Shown in pieces: positions 50,823 to 59,858 of a stretch of 64,000 nt of DNA. The DNA is taken from positions 124,001 to 188,000 of the forward strand of contig JAVJVY010000013.1 in NCBI GenBank assembly GCA_040220895.1, in the 5' to 3' direction. The DNA comes from UBA11591 sp040220895 (GTDB lineage: Bacteria > Bacteroidota > Bacteroidia > Flavobacteriales_E > Vicingaceae). The notes under the pieces were generated by a model that was not told the DNA's origin, searched no databases, and saw only the letters and a program-made list of their open reading frames with translations. The translations under genes were made by a program, and so were the position numbers. The stretch's first letter is position 1, and every line of letters begins with the position of its first letter.

Positions 50823-51680
50823 TTGCTCGAAATCGGAAAATATCACCAACTATCCATCCTGCGGGAAACAAGCGTGGGGTTATTTCTAGGCACCGAAGAC
50901 GGTGATCAGGAAAATGACGTCTTATTGCCAAATAAATACGTGCCAAAGGAATACGAGGTAGGGGATGTGCTTAATGTTTTCGTCTACCTGGATTTTGATG
51001 AGCGTCGCATCGCCACCGACATTAAACCCAAGATTCTTCTGCACCAATTCGCATTTCTAAAAGTGGTTGCCGTTTCTCAGGTGGGCGCTTTTATGGACTG
51101 GGGCCTGGAGAAAGACCTGATGGTGCCTTACAAAGAGCAGCGCCAAAAAATGCAGGAAGGAAGGTGGTACGTGGTCTACATGGACATTGACCTAAAAACC
51201 GATCGACTATTCGCCAGTAACCGATTAGACCGTTACCTGAGCAATGAGACGCTAAGCGTTTCGGAGGGAGATAAGGTAGACATCATCATTACTCAAAAAA
51301 ACGAATTGGGCTACTCGGCCATTGTTAATCAAAAGCACAGCGGCTTGATTTTTGAAAGCGAGGTATACAAAGATCTGAATGTGGGGCAGAATGTCGTTGC
51401 CTATGTGAAAAAAATACGTCCCGATCACAAGATCGACCTTTCGCTGCAACCCATCGGATTCGATCAGTACAACGACGCCAATACCAAAAAGCTATTGTCG
51501 GCACTGGAAGCCGGAGGTGGCTTTTTAAAGCTCAACGACGACAGTTCTCCCGATGACATAGGGCACCTATTACAAATGAGTAAAAAGGCCTTTAAGAAGT
51601 CTTTGGGCAGTCTTTATCGGGACCGTAAGGTTCGAATAGTCGAGGGAGGAATTAAATTAATTCGTTCTAAGGCAGGATAA
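50823..51680 (+). CDS. CvfB-like S1 RNA-binding protein, TTG start preferred
   Basis: An about 286-residue protein with S1-like OB domains in series and a C-terminal winged-helix-like part. CvfB family elements: LEIGKYHQLSILRETSVGLFL, VLLPNKYVPKEY, GDVLNVFVYLDFDERRIATD, GAFMDWGLEKDLMVPYKEQ, SGLIFESEVYKDL, KKIRPDHKIDLSLQP. The conserved start of the domain is LEIGKYHQL. An exact -7 TACCTTTG occupies 50800-50807 and would place the mRNA start near 50812, so the TTG at 50805 cannot be the start, and TTG at 50823 is preferred. Role in RNA binding or post-transcriptional control by family analogy. Confidence 0.82.
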   Translation: MLEIGKYHQLSILRETSVGLFLGTEDGDQENDVLLPNKYVPKEYEVGDVLNVFVYLDFDERRIATDIKPKILLHQFAFLKVVAVSQVGAFMDWGLEKDLMVPYKEQRQKMQEGRWYVVYMDIDLKTDRLFASNRLDRYLSNETLSVSEGDKVDIIITQKNELGYSAIVNQKHSGLIFESEVYKDLNVGQNVVAYVKKIRPDHKIDLSLQPIGFDQYNDANTKKLLSALEAGGGFLKLNDDSSPDDIGHLLQMSKKAFKKSLGSLYRDRKVRIVEGGIKLIRSKAG

Positions 51681-51747
51681 TTGGGATTGACTTTCAATTA
51701 AACTGTACAATTCACTAACTTCATCCGGAAATTTTAACAACTATTTT

Positions 51748-52158
51748 ATGAAAAGAACTGCAACGGCCGTTTGGAGCGGAACAGGCAAGGAGGGAAGTGG
51801 TCACCTGACTACCCAGAGCAAAGCACTTGACCAAATGGCATATACCTGGAAATCCCGATTTGAGGACGGCGTCGGTACCAATCCCGAAGAATTGATTGCC
51901 GCTGCGCACGCGGGTTGTTTTAACATGAAGCTTTCTTTTAACATAGTAGCGGCGGGATTTACAGCCGAAAAATTGGAATCTACCTGTGAGGTGAAACTGG
52001 AAGAAGGTGCGGTTACTTATTCGCACATCAACCTAAGAGCCTCGGTTCCCGGCTTGGACAAAGCCAAGTTTGATGAATTGGTGGCCGATGCCGAAGCTAA
52101 TTGCCCCATTTCTAAGCTGCTTGATACAAAGATAGAAGTGACGGCCCAGTTGGCTTAA
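51748..52158 (+). CDS. osmC: OsmC-family peroxidase
   Basis: A 136-residue hydroperoxide reductase. Catalytic cysteines: C57 in AAAHAGCFNMKL and C119 in EANCPISKLL, with the Arg in TWKSRFEDGVGTNPEELI. These two cysteines use lipoyl or thiol donors to reduce organic peroxides. It lies 67 bases after the CvfB-like gene and 34 bases before the mtfA remnant. Adds to the peroxide defence found at 29905-32656, though there is no visible OxyR-like dyad in front. Confidence 0.93.
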   Translation: MKRTATAVWSGTGKEGSGHLTTQSKALDQMAYTWKSRFEDGVGTNPEELIAAAHAGCFNMKLSFNIVAAGFTAEKLESTCEVKLEEGAVTYSHINLRASVPGLDKAKFDELVADAEANCPISKLLDTKIEVTAQLA

Positions 52159-52192
52159 GCTAACCGGAGCGTATTCACGTCCCTGGAGAAAC

Positions 52193-52400
52193 TTAATTGA
52201 ATCCTTTGTACTTCATGCCTTTTTTCAGCGCATCTTGTTTCAGGATTTGCTGCATGCAATAGTACATTTTGGGGTTCTCTTGCAATAAAAGTTCAAGACG
52301 TTCGAAATAGTTCTTGACAAAAACGCTGAAAAATTCGTGCTCATTGCTCGAAGCGTGTCGCCGGAACGTACTTTGGCTACGTGCTTTCGTTTGCCAGACC
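52193..52400 (-). pseudogene. mtfA: C-terminal remnant of an mtfA-like M90 peptidase
   Basis: On the minus strand an open frame ending with TAA at 52193-52195 reads FRRHASSNEHEFFSVFVK, then a helix with YFERLELLLQENPKMYY, then QQILKQD near the end. This matches the tail of MtfA-like zinc peptidases (the EFFAV...YFFE...L..KHP.LY...QD pattern). The zinc motif HExxH and all sequence before it are missing: an in-frame TGA lies just upstream, and the cyanophycin synthetase gene begins soon after. So it is a truncated relic. Confidence 0.6.
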
Positions 52401-52463
52401 TTGCAGATTAATCAATAGTTGAGTGGGTAAGTATATTTATAATCAGTATATTACAATGATTAC

Positions 52464-55121
52464 CTAACCTTCTAAATTAGGAATGTCACTACGGGAGAAA
52501 TCATACAATTCCCTGGCTTCTTTTTCTTTGAATTCTTCCACCTGATCCAGGGCATCGGGAACCACATCGCTGCAAATCACCACCAGCGAACCGGGTGTTG
52601 CTTCGGTAATGGCCTTGTTAATCGCCTCGCGTTCTTTGTGGATGATGCTGACCTTCTTTTTAGGGTCAACCGAATGGATGCCTTCAATGAGCAGGTCAAT
52701 GATCTGCTTTTCAGTTTTGCCTCGCAAGTGCTTATCCTGGCGAATGATGATCTCGTCAAACATTTCGGCGGCAACTTTACCTATTTCAATGTTGTCTTCC
52801 TTTCTGCGGTCTCCGATGCCGGCAATGATGCCCACTTTTGGTGCACCGTCCATCCGCTCAAGCATGTGGTGCAGTGCGCGCAATCCTGCCGGGTTATGGG
52901 CGTAATCCAATAGGACATTGAATTTCTTGAATTCAAACATGTTCAGTCTGCCGGGTGTTTGTGAAGGCGAAGGAATGAAAGATTCCAGTGCTACCTTGAT
53001 GTCTTCGATGCCCAGGCCCTGAACATAGGCCGTCAAAGAGGCGGGTAGAATGTTCTGAATCATAAAGCTTGCCTTGCCTCCAAAGGTTAGCGGCACGTTA
53101 ACCGCCTTGGTGATGCGCATCTTCCAGTCACCGCGACAAATGGTGATAAAACCATTCTCGTAAATGGCTGCAAGTCCGCCCACTTTGGCAATAGCCTTGA
53201 TACGCGGATTACTTTCATCCATTGAAAACAGGGCGACATTGGCTTTAACACCCTTTCTCATAGCATAGACCAGGTCGTCATCGGCATTCAAGATGGCATA
53301 ACCATCTTGCTTAACAGTTTCGGGCACTACGGCCTTCGCTCTTGCCAATTGTTCGACCGTATTGATGCCTTTCAAACCCAAATGGTCGGGGGCCACGTTG
53401 GTGACAATGCCAACGTCGCAGTAATCAAAAGCAAGTCCTGCGCGCAACAAGCCCCCCCGGGCAGTTTCCAACACGGCAAAATCGACCGTTGGGTCTTTTA
53501 AAACAAATTGGGCACTCGCAGGTCCCGTACAATCACCTGTCATAAGCAGCCTGTTCTGAATGTACACCCCGTCTGTGGTCGTATATCCCACCTTGCGTCC
53601 TTTCAGCCGCATAATGTGGGCAATGAGCCGGGTGGTGGTGGTCTTACCATTGGTGCCCGTAATTGAGACAATGGGGATTCTAGAAGGTGTTCCCGGAGGG
53701 TAGAGCATGTCTACCACATTAGCCGCTACGTTGCGCGGAAGACCTATGGTAGGAGCAAGGTGCATTCGAAAACCGGGACCGGCATTGACTTCTAAAATTG
53801 CGCCACCGGTTTCCGGAAGGGCAGAACTTATGTCATTGGTCATGACATCGATGCCACAAATGTCGAGTCCTATGATGCGGGCGATTCGTTCGGCCATGAA
53901 AATATTGTAGGGGTGAACCAGGTCGGTTACGTCTTCCGATGTTCCACCGGTGCTCAGGTTGGCCGTGTCCTTTAACTTCAGCACTTCAGCCTTTTTCAGT
54001 ACCGACTTAAGTGTATAGCCGTGCTGTTTTAGAATTCCCTCGGTCATGCCGTCAACCGTGATCTGGGTCAGCACTTTTTCATGGCCGTAGCCCCTTCTGT
54101 CGTCCTCGTTGACCTGGTCTATCAGTTGCTGTATGGTGGATTTTCCATCGCCGGTTACGCTGGCCGGGTTGCGTTTAGCGGCCGAAACCAATTTATAGTC
54201 AATCACAAGCAGTCGGTAATCGTCACCGACAATGAACTGTTCAATAATAACAGAGTTGGACACTTTTTTGGCTGCGGCGAATGCAATAATTGCACCTTCG
54301 AGGGAAGTAATATTGGTCGTTATTCCACGACCGTGATTTCCACTAATGGGCTTAATGACCACAGGATATCCCATTCGGTCCAGTGCAATTTTCAACCCTT
54401 CTTCCGTGCGTACGATGTCGCCTTTTGGAACGGGAATTTCAGCTTGCTCCAATAAGTACTTGGTATCTTCTTTGTCGCTGGCAAGATCGACCCCAATGCT
54501 GCTGGTCTGACTGGTCACGGTGGCTTGGATGCGTTTTTGGTTCGTTCCGTACCCCAGTTGACACAGGGAGTATTTGTTAAGTCTGATCCATGGAATGCCC
54601 CGGGCAACGGCTTCGTCAATGATGCTTCCAGTGCTAGGTCCAAGGCGTTCCGCTTCCCGAAGCTCGCGCATGTGCTGTATGTCTTCACTCAGGTCATAAG
54701 TCTTGTTCTGAGCAATGGCCATGGCTACTTTGACCGATACTTCGGCTGCATAGCGGCCAACTTTCTCTTCCATGTAAGCAAAAACTACATGATAGACGCC
54801 CTTTTCACCATAACCCCGGGTGCGGCCAAAGCCCACGTCCATGCCGGCCAGTGTTTGAATTTCAAGGGCGATGTGTTCAATAACGTGCCCCATCCAGGTG
54901 CCTTCTTTGACGCGTTGAAAAAAACCCCCTTCGGTTCCAACCGAACAACGGTGGCTTTGCATGCTTGGAAATTGAGCTTTGAGCCTGTCTAGAAAGCCAT
55001 CAATTTTATTGGTGGGCATTTCTTCGTACTGCTCGAGGTCCAATACCATGACAATCAACTTGTGGCGCCAAATTGACCAGTAATTTGGTCCTCGCATGGC
55101 ATTTATTTCGCGAATTTTCAT
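52464..55121 (-). CDS. cphA: Cyanophycin synthetase
   Basis: Builds the Asp-Arg storage polymer cyanophycin. An 885-residue protein with the usual three-part form: N-terminal domain (about 1-160; GTWMGHVIEHIALEIQTLAG), ATP-grasp domain (about 200-480; MGYPVVIKPISGNHGRGITTN, DYRLLVIDYKLVSAAKRNPA, EVNAGPGFRMHLAPT), and a Mur-ligase-like domain (about 485-885; P-loop GTNGKTTTT from G489, ADDDLVYAMRKG, LLDYAHNPAGLRAL, GIGDRRKEDN). Divergent from cphB with a 106-base gap. Length and motifs are complete, so activity is expected. Confidence 0.95.
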   Translation of the reverse strand: MKIREINAMRGPNYWSIWRHKLIVMVLDLEQYEEMPTNKIDGFLDRLKAQFPSMQSHRCSVGTEGGFFQRVKEGTWMGHVIEHIALEIQTLAGMDVGFGRTRGYGEKGVYHVVFAYMEEKVGRYAAEVSVKVAMAIAQNKTYDLSEDIQHMRELREAERLGPSTGSIIDEAVARGIPWIRLNKYSLCQLGYGTNQKRIQATVTSQTSSIGVDLASDKEDTKYLLEQAEIPVPKGDIVRTEEGLKIALDRMGYPVVIKPISGNHGRGITTNITSLEGAIIAFAAAKKVSNSVIIEQFIVGDDYRLLVIDYKLVSAAKRNPASVTGDGKSTIQQLIDQVNEDDRRGYGHEKVLTQITVDGMTEGILKQHGYTLKSVLKKAEVLKLKDTANLSTGGTSEDVTDLVHPYNIFMAERIARIIGLDICGIDVMTNDISSALPETGGAILEVNAGPGFRMHLAPTIGLPRNVAANVVDMLYPPGTPSRIPIVSITGTNGKTTTTRLIAHIMRLKGRKVGYTTTDGVYIQNRLLMTGDCTGPASAQFVLKDPTVDFAVLETARGGLLRAGLAFDYCDVGIVTNVAPDHLGLKGINTVEQLARAKAVVPETVKQDGYAILNADDDLVYAMRKGVKANVALFSMDESNPRIKAIAKVGGLAAIYENGFITICRGDWKMRITKAVNVPLTFGGKASFMIQNILPASLTAYVQGLGIEDIKVALESFIPSPSQTPGRLNMFEFKKFNVLLDYAHNPAGLRALHHMLERMDGAPKVGIIAGIGDRRKEDNIEIGKVAAEMFDEIIIRQDKHLRGKTEKQIIDLLIEGIHSVDPKKKVSIIHKEREAINKAITEATPGSLVVICSDVVPDALDQVEEFKEKEARELYDFSRSDIPNLEG

Positions 55122-55227
55122 GGAACTATTTTTAAGCGTTTATTAACAATGTGCAAGAAGGTTTGAAATATATATAAAAATTGCGGTTTCATAACTGTAT
55201 TTTTGAATACCAAGGGCATGAATCAAC

Positions 55228-56088
55228 ATGGATAATATCAAAGGCATACTGATACCAATTGGCGGTAACGAGCATAAAGGAAAAGACGAAAGCGAAAATT
55301 ACAGCCTGGATTTTATCGAGGAAGGAATTTTGAGCCATGTGGTGCGGGAATCGGGTGGAAAAGAAGCGAAAATCGTCATTGTGCCAACAGCCAGCAGCAT
55401 CCCCATCGAAGTGTCGGACAACTACCTGGCTGCATTTGATCTATTGGGATGTAAAAATCTAGATGTCTTGAACATTCAAAAAAGGTCTCAAAGCGAAGAA
55501 AAAAGATCTCTCAAATTGCTTGAAGATGCCGATTGCGTCATGTTCAGCGGTGGAAATCAGAGCAAGATCGTGGATTTCATGGCTGGGACCAAGGCCCATT
55601 CAATATTAAGTGAGCGGTATAAAAGCGAGAAATTCGTTATTGCCGGCACCAGCGCCGGGGCCATGTCCATGAGTGATCATATGGTGGCCGGGGGCAGCAG
55701 CCAGGAATCACTGGTTAAAGGGGCCGTTAAAATGCGCAGGGGTATGGGTTATATCCATGACCTTATCATCGACACGCATTTCATACGTAGGGGCCGCTTT
55801 GGCCGCCTGGCAGAAGCAGTTGCCATGCATCCCAATTTACTTGGCCTTGGATTGGCCGAAGACACAGGGATAATCATTAGGAATGGCAATTATTTTCAGG
55901 TCATCGGTTCAGGAATGGTTATCTTATTTGACCCGAGTGCGCTGGCACATAACAGTCACCAGCAATTGCCTGAAGGTACGCCCATCAGCATGAGCAATCT
56001 GGTTGTCCATATTCTGGCCAACAGCGATAGTTTTATACTCGATAAGCGAAAGATCGAGATCCTGCCCCTGGAAGCGGGATTTATCTAA
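55228..56088 (+). CDS. cphB: Cyanophycinase
   Basis: Serine exopeptidase of family S51 that cuts cyanophycin into beta-Asp-Arg dipeptides. A 286-residue protein with GGNQSKIVDFM, the nucleophile elbow AGTSAGAMSMSDHM (Ser142), and DTHFIRRGRFGRL with a conserved His. FFSGGNQ-type and GLAEDTGIII motifs are also present. No signal peptide, so it acts in the cytoplasm. An exact -7 TATTTTTG at 55198-55205 lies 22 bases upstream. Divergent from cphA and convergent with the isoaspartyl dipeptidase gene, forming a compact cyanophycin cluster. Confidence 0.95.
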   Translation: MDNIKGILIPIGGNEHKGKDESENYSLDFIEEGILSHVVRESGGKEAKIVIVPTASSIPIEVSDNYLAAFDLLGCKNLDVLNIQKRSQSEEKRSLKLLEDADCVMFSGGNQSKIVDFMAGTKAHSILSERYKSEKFVIAGTSAGAMSMSDHMVAGGSSQESLVKGAVKMRRGMGYIHDLIIDTHFIRRGRFGRLAEAVAMHPNLLGLGLAEDTGIIIRNGNYFQVIGSGMVILFDPSALAHNSHQQLPEGTPISMSNLVVHILANSDSFILDKRKIEILPLEAGFI

Positions 56089-56095
56089 TCTAATT

Positions 56096-57034
56096 CTAGC
56101 CTTTGTATATCTCGACCAGGTGCACTCCTAAATTACTTTTGGCGGCCCGGTACATGCCTTCGGTATTGAAAGGTAAACTAATGTTCCCTTTAGAATCGAC
56201 TGCGACCAGCCCACCATCGCCCCCAATCTCTAGCAGCCGTTCATGGATGACCTTAGCAGATGCATCTTCCAGATTCAGGCCACCGAATTCCATTAATGCA
56301 CTTACTTCATAAGCCACTACGCCCCGAATGAAAAATTCTCCCGATCCAGTGCATGACACAGCACAGGTCTTGTTGTTGGCGTAAGTGCCAAGGCCGATAA
56401 GTGGGCTGTCCCCAACGCGGCCGAACTTTTTATTGGTCATGCCCCCGGTAGATGTAGCAGCGGCCAGATTCCCATTTACATCAAGTGCCACAGCGCCCAC
56501 CGTTCCAAATTTATCTTCTTTAAGTGGGGTATGGTCAAGTTGAGTAGTCCCAGAACGCAGGGCTTCCTGCCATTGAAGGTGACGAAATTCGTCGTAAAAA
56601 TAGGAGGCGTCTAATTGCTCAAAACCCAAGCTGCGTGCAAATTCTTCTGCCCCTTTACCCGAGAGCAGCACGTGTTCGCTTTGTTCCATCACCGCTTTTG
56701 CCAGGTGAATTGGATTGCGAATTCCTTGCACGCCAGCCACTGCGCCTGCCATCCGAGCTTTTCCCTCCATGATGGAAGCATCCATTTCGTGCCTTCCTTC
56801 GTGGGAGAAAACAGATCCTTTGCCCGCATTGAAAAGCGGACAATCTTCAAGGCTTATTACTGTTGCTTCCACAGCTTCTATTGAAGTCTTGCCGGCTGCA
56901 AGTGCAGCATAGCCAAGTTGAAGCGCCTGTTCCAATGCAGCAGTGTAGCGCTTTTCTTTCTCAGGATCCATTAATTTTCGGGTAATGGTTCCCGCACCTC
57001 CGTGCAAAGCAAGGGCAATCGTTTTTTCGGCCAT
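56096..57034 (-). CDS. iaaA: Isoaspartyl dipeptidase / plant-type L-asparaginase
   Basis: Splits beta-Asp dipeptides, the product of cyanophycinase, to free Asp and Arg. A 312-residue N-terminal nucleophile hydrolase. The autocleavage site is KFGTVGAVAL with Thr178 as the new N-terminus (E. coli IaaA uses Thr179). Supporting elements: LALHGGAGT, NAGKGSVFSHEGRHEMDASIM, STGGMTNKKFGRVGDSPLIG and CTGSGEFFIR. The start at 57034 (MAEKTIALALHGG) is chosen because of the family N-terminus and the -7-like GAAATTTG 5 bases upstream. Divergent from uup; the 120-base gap is shared. Confidence 0.92.
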   Translation of the reverse strand: MAEKTIALALHGGAGTITRKLMDPEKEKRYTAALEQALQLGYAALAAGKTSIEAVEATVISLEDCPLFNAGKGSVFSHEGRHEMDASIMEGKARMAGAVAGVQGIRNPIHLAKAVMEQSEHVLLSGKGAEEFARSLGFEQLDASYFYDEFRHLQWQEALRSGTTQLDHTPLKEDKFGTVGAVALDVNGNLAAATSTGGMTNKKFGRVGDSPLIGLGTYANNKTCAVSCTGSGEFFIRGVVAYEVSALMEFGGLNLEDASAKVIHERLLEIGGDGGLVAVDSKGNISLPFNTEGMYRAAKSNLGVHLVEIYKG

Positions 57035-57154
57035 GTTGCCAAATTTCGTACATATATTTCTTATTTGATCGCTGAAGGTCAAGAGGAACAAAAAGATTTG
57101 AGAAAGAGTTACCCTGGTGAACCATTCAATGCTCATTTCAACCATCTTTGCAAT

Positions 57155-59065
57155 GTGATATGCCTGTCGGTAGAAAAACTGAGTAAAGAACACCCGGAAC
57201 AGGTCCTTTTTAAGGACTTAAAGTTTAGCCTCTCCAAGGGCGACAAGGTAGGCTTGATCGCCAATAACGGCACTGGCAAGTCCAGCCTCTTGAAAGTTTT
57301 AATGGGACTGGATCAGGCCGATGAAGGCCGTGTTCATTTGGCAGAAGGGCTCAGAATTGGATACCTGGAACAGGATCCGGAATTTAACGGTCAGCAAACG
57401 ATCAATGAACTAATCGAGGGTTCGCATACCGAATTGCTCGCTGTAATTAGAGGCTACGAATTGGCCCTGGAAGCCCAAACGGCAGACTACAACGATAAAA
57501 CCCAACGGGATTTTGAAAAGGCTGCCGAGGAAATGGAGCGTTTTGGAGCCTGGGATTACGAGCGCAGGCTCTACCTGTTACTTGATCGATTTGAAGTCAA
57601 GGACCTTGATCGAAAAATTGAAAGCCTTTCTGGAGGTGAGCGCAAGCGTTTGGCCATGGCCTTGACCTTGTTGGATGATCCTGAATTACTGATCATGGAC
57701 GAACCGACCAATCACCTGGACATCGATATGATCGAATGGCTCGAAAGTCACCTTTCACAGCCTACATTGACGGTTTTAATGGTCACCCACGACCGGTATT
57801 TTCTAGATGGAATCTGTAACCACATTCTGGAATTGCAAGACGGAAAGCTATACCACCACAAGGGAAATTACGCCTATTTCCTTGCCAAGCGAAGTGAGCG
57901 AGAAGAAGTATTCAAGACCGAAATCGCCAAGGCGGGCAAGCTTATGAAAAAGGAATTGGAGTGGATCAGGCGGAGCCCAAAGGCCAGGGGTACCAAGGCT
58001 AAGTCCAGGGTCTCGGCTTTCTATGAAACAGCCGAAAAAGCTTCAAAAAAAGTGGTGAAAGATGAGTTGCGACTGGAAGTGAAAATGGCCCGAATAGGAG
58101 GTAAGATCCTGGAAATGAAAAACGTGAAAAAGGCCTATGGCGAAAAGGTGATCCTTAAGGGTTTTACGCACACTTTTAAAAAGGGTGAGCGCATTGGCCT
58201 GGTTGGTAGAAACGGGGTAGGGAAGTCGACCTTTCTGAATTTATTGACTGGTAAGGAACAAGCCGATTACGGCAAGATCAACATTGGAGACACCACTGTA
58301 TTTGGGTATTATACGCAAGGAGGATTAACGTTAAAACACGATCAGCGAGTCATCGATGTGCTAAAAGACATAGCCGAGGTCATTGTCATGGGAGACGGGC
58401 GAAAGCTAAGTGCTTCGCAGTTCTTAGAATATTTTCTTTTTCCTGTTAAGAAACAGCGCACCTTTTATTCCAAGCTGAGCGGAGGCGAGCAGCGCAGACT
58501 CCACTTGTTAACCGTCTTGATCAAGAATCCGAACTTCCTTATACTTGACGAACCGACCAATGACCTTGACCTACTGACATTGAATAAGTTAGAAGAATTT
58601 ATTGAGGATTTCAAAGGCTGTTTACTCATGGTTTCTCACGACCGATTCTTCATGGATAAACTGGTGGATCAGTTGTTCATTTTTGAGGGAAAGGGATCGG
58701 TGAAAGGATTCATTGGATCCTACAGAGATTACCGCGAGTTAAAAAGTGAAGAAGAACGCCTTGAAAAAGAAAGCGCGTCCAATGTACGGGCCGTTGAAGA
58801 TGACAGAACCAAGGTAAAACGGGAGAAGAAGCGCCTTTCATTCAAGGAAAAACACGAGTATGAATCGCTTGAAAATGAGATCAGTGAACTGGAAAGAGAA
58901 AAGGCTAAACTCGAAGATGCGCTTCAAAATGCCGGGACGGAATTTGCGAAACTTCAGAAAATCTCTGCTGAAATGGGCGAAGTCATTGATGCCATAGAGG
59001 TAAAAACCCTGCGCTGGATGCAATTGGATGAACTGATGGAGGGTTTTGGAAAAGAGGAAACGTAA
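57155..59065 (+). CDS. uup: Uup-type ABC-F ATPase, GTG start
   Basis: A 636-residue soluble ABC-F protein with two intact nucleotide sites: Walker A GLIANNGTGKSSL and LVGRNGVGKSTF, signatures LSGGERKRL and LSGGEQRRL, Walker B LLIMDEPTNHLD and FLILDEPTNDLD. The C-terminal about 80 residues form a coiled-coil (EEERLEKESAS... LENEISELEREKAKLEDAL), which is the Uup DNA-binding tail, while the linker between domains is shorter. GTG at 57155 begins the conserved MICLSVEKLSKEH. A -7-like CATCTTTG ends 3 bases before the start region, so leaderless initiation is possible. Role: ribosome or replication-linked. Confidence 0.9.
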   Translation: MICLSVEKLSKEHPEQVLFKDLKFSLSKGDKVGLIANNGTGKSSLLKVLMGLDQADEGRVHLAEGLRIGYLEQDPEFNGQQTINELIEGSHTELLAVIRGYELALEAQTADYNDKTQRDFEKAAEEMERFGAWDYERRLYLLLDRFEVKDLDRKIESLSGGERKRLAMALTLLDDPELLIMDEPTNHLDIDMIEWLESHLSQPTLTVLMVTHDRYFLDGICNHILELQDGKLYHHKGNYAYFLAKRSEREEVFKTEIAKAGKLMKKELEWIRRSPKARGTKAKSRVSAFYETAEKASKKVVKDELRLEVKMARIGGKILEMKNVKKAYGEKVILKGFTHTFKKGERIGLVGRNGVGKSTFLNLLTGKEQADYGKINIGDTTVFGYYTQGGLTLKHDQRVIDVLKDIAEVIVMGDGRKLSASQFLEYFLFPVKKQRTFYSKLSGGEQRRLHLLTVLIKNPNFLILDEPTNDLDLLTLNKLEEFIEDFKGCLLMVSHDRFFMDKLVDQLFIFEGKGSVKGFIGSYRDYRELKSEEERLEKESASNVRAVEDDRTKVKREKKRLSFKEKHEYESLENEISELEREKAKLEDALQNAGTEFAKLQKISAEMGEVIDAIEVKTLRWMQLDELMEGFGKEET

Positions 59066-59104
59066 AATTGCCGTTGATGCGCTTTTTATCGGCAACTTTG
59101 AGCA

Positions 59105-59794
59105 GTGAAGTTTCTAACCCTGGTTTGCTTTTTCTTATTGACTATGAGCCTGCAATCTCAAGAAAGACCTGTACTTATTTACGTTGGTGACCCCATGTGC
59201 AGTTGGTGTTATGGTTTTGCGCCCGAAATTGCCAAAGTGACCGATGAATTGAAAGATGAATGCGATGTTCAACTGGTCATGGGCGGGCTAAGGCCTTACA
59301 ACACCGAGACAATGGCTGATCTGGGCGCATTTCTGGGTGAACACTGGGACGAAGTGGCCAAACGGAGCAGTGTTGAATTCAATCACGAAATTCTAGGTGA
59401 TAAAAGCTTTGTTTACGATACAGAGCCTCCGGCTCGTGCCGTAGTTGCGATACGGTCCATGAATGACGATGTGGAATTTGAATTCTTTAAATCGATCCAG
59501 GTCGCCTTTTACCGAGACAACAAGAACACCAACGAGGTCGATACCTACCTCGATATTTTACCAGCGGGAATAGACAAGGATGCCTTTAAAGATTTGTTTG
59601 AATCACCGGCCATGAAAGAGGCCGTAAAGGCCGATTACGCATTGGCTTCAACATTGGGTGTCAGGGGATTTCCGGCAACCTTGTTAAAGGTAAACGGACA
59701 GCTCTATCAAACATCCAATGGCTATGCCACGGCCGACGAATTAATCAACAGGATAGAGGTCATTTTGAAAAAGACTCGCAACGAGGTTAAATAA
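59105..59794 (+). CDS. DsbA-family / FrnE-like thiol oxidoreductase, GTG start
   Basis: A 229-residue protein with a signal-like N-terminus (MKFLTLVCFFLLTMSLQSQ) and the redox site CSWC (C32, C35) in VGDPMCSWCYGFAP. The helical insert and GVRGFPATLLKVNGQLYQ (cis-Pro region) are as in DsbA/FrnE-like proteins. The GTG start at 59105 follows CAACTTTG by 4 bases. It is probably periplasmic and involved in disulfide formation or glyoxylate-like thiol chemistry, but no substrate can be named. Forty bases after uup. Confidence 0.83.
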   Translation: MKFLTLVCFFLLTMSLQSQERPVLIYVGDPMCSWCYGFAPEIAKVTDELKDECDVQLVMGGLRPYNTETMADLGAFLGEHWDEVAKRSSVEFNHEILGDKSFVYDTEPPARAVVAIRSMNDDVEFEFFKSIQVAFYRDNKNTNEVDTYLDILPAGIDKDAFKDLFESPAMKEAVKADYALASTLGVRGFPATLLKVNGQLYQTSNGYATADELINRIEVILKKTRNEVK

Positions 59795-59830
59795 TTTCAT
59801 CACATCATGATCCCTGTGCAGAAATTAGTA

Positions 59831-59838
59831 TAAATTTG
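59831..59838 (+). promoter_or_regulatory. -7 element TAAATTTG upstream of tRNA-Asp region
   Basis: Exact TAnnTTTG match, 20 bases before the broken tRNA copy. No clear -33 TTTG was found. It likely drives the transcript that includes the real tRNA-Asp. Confidence 0.45.
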
Positions 59839-59858
59839 CCCCTCGTTTTTTACATTTT

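Noticed and set aside
50805..50823. TTG at 50805 as the start of the CvfB-like gene
   Set aside because: It lies inside an exact -7 promoter element and the added residues are not family-like.
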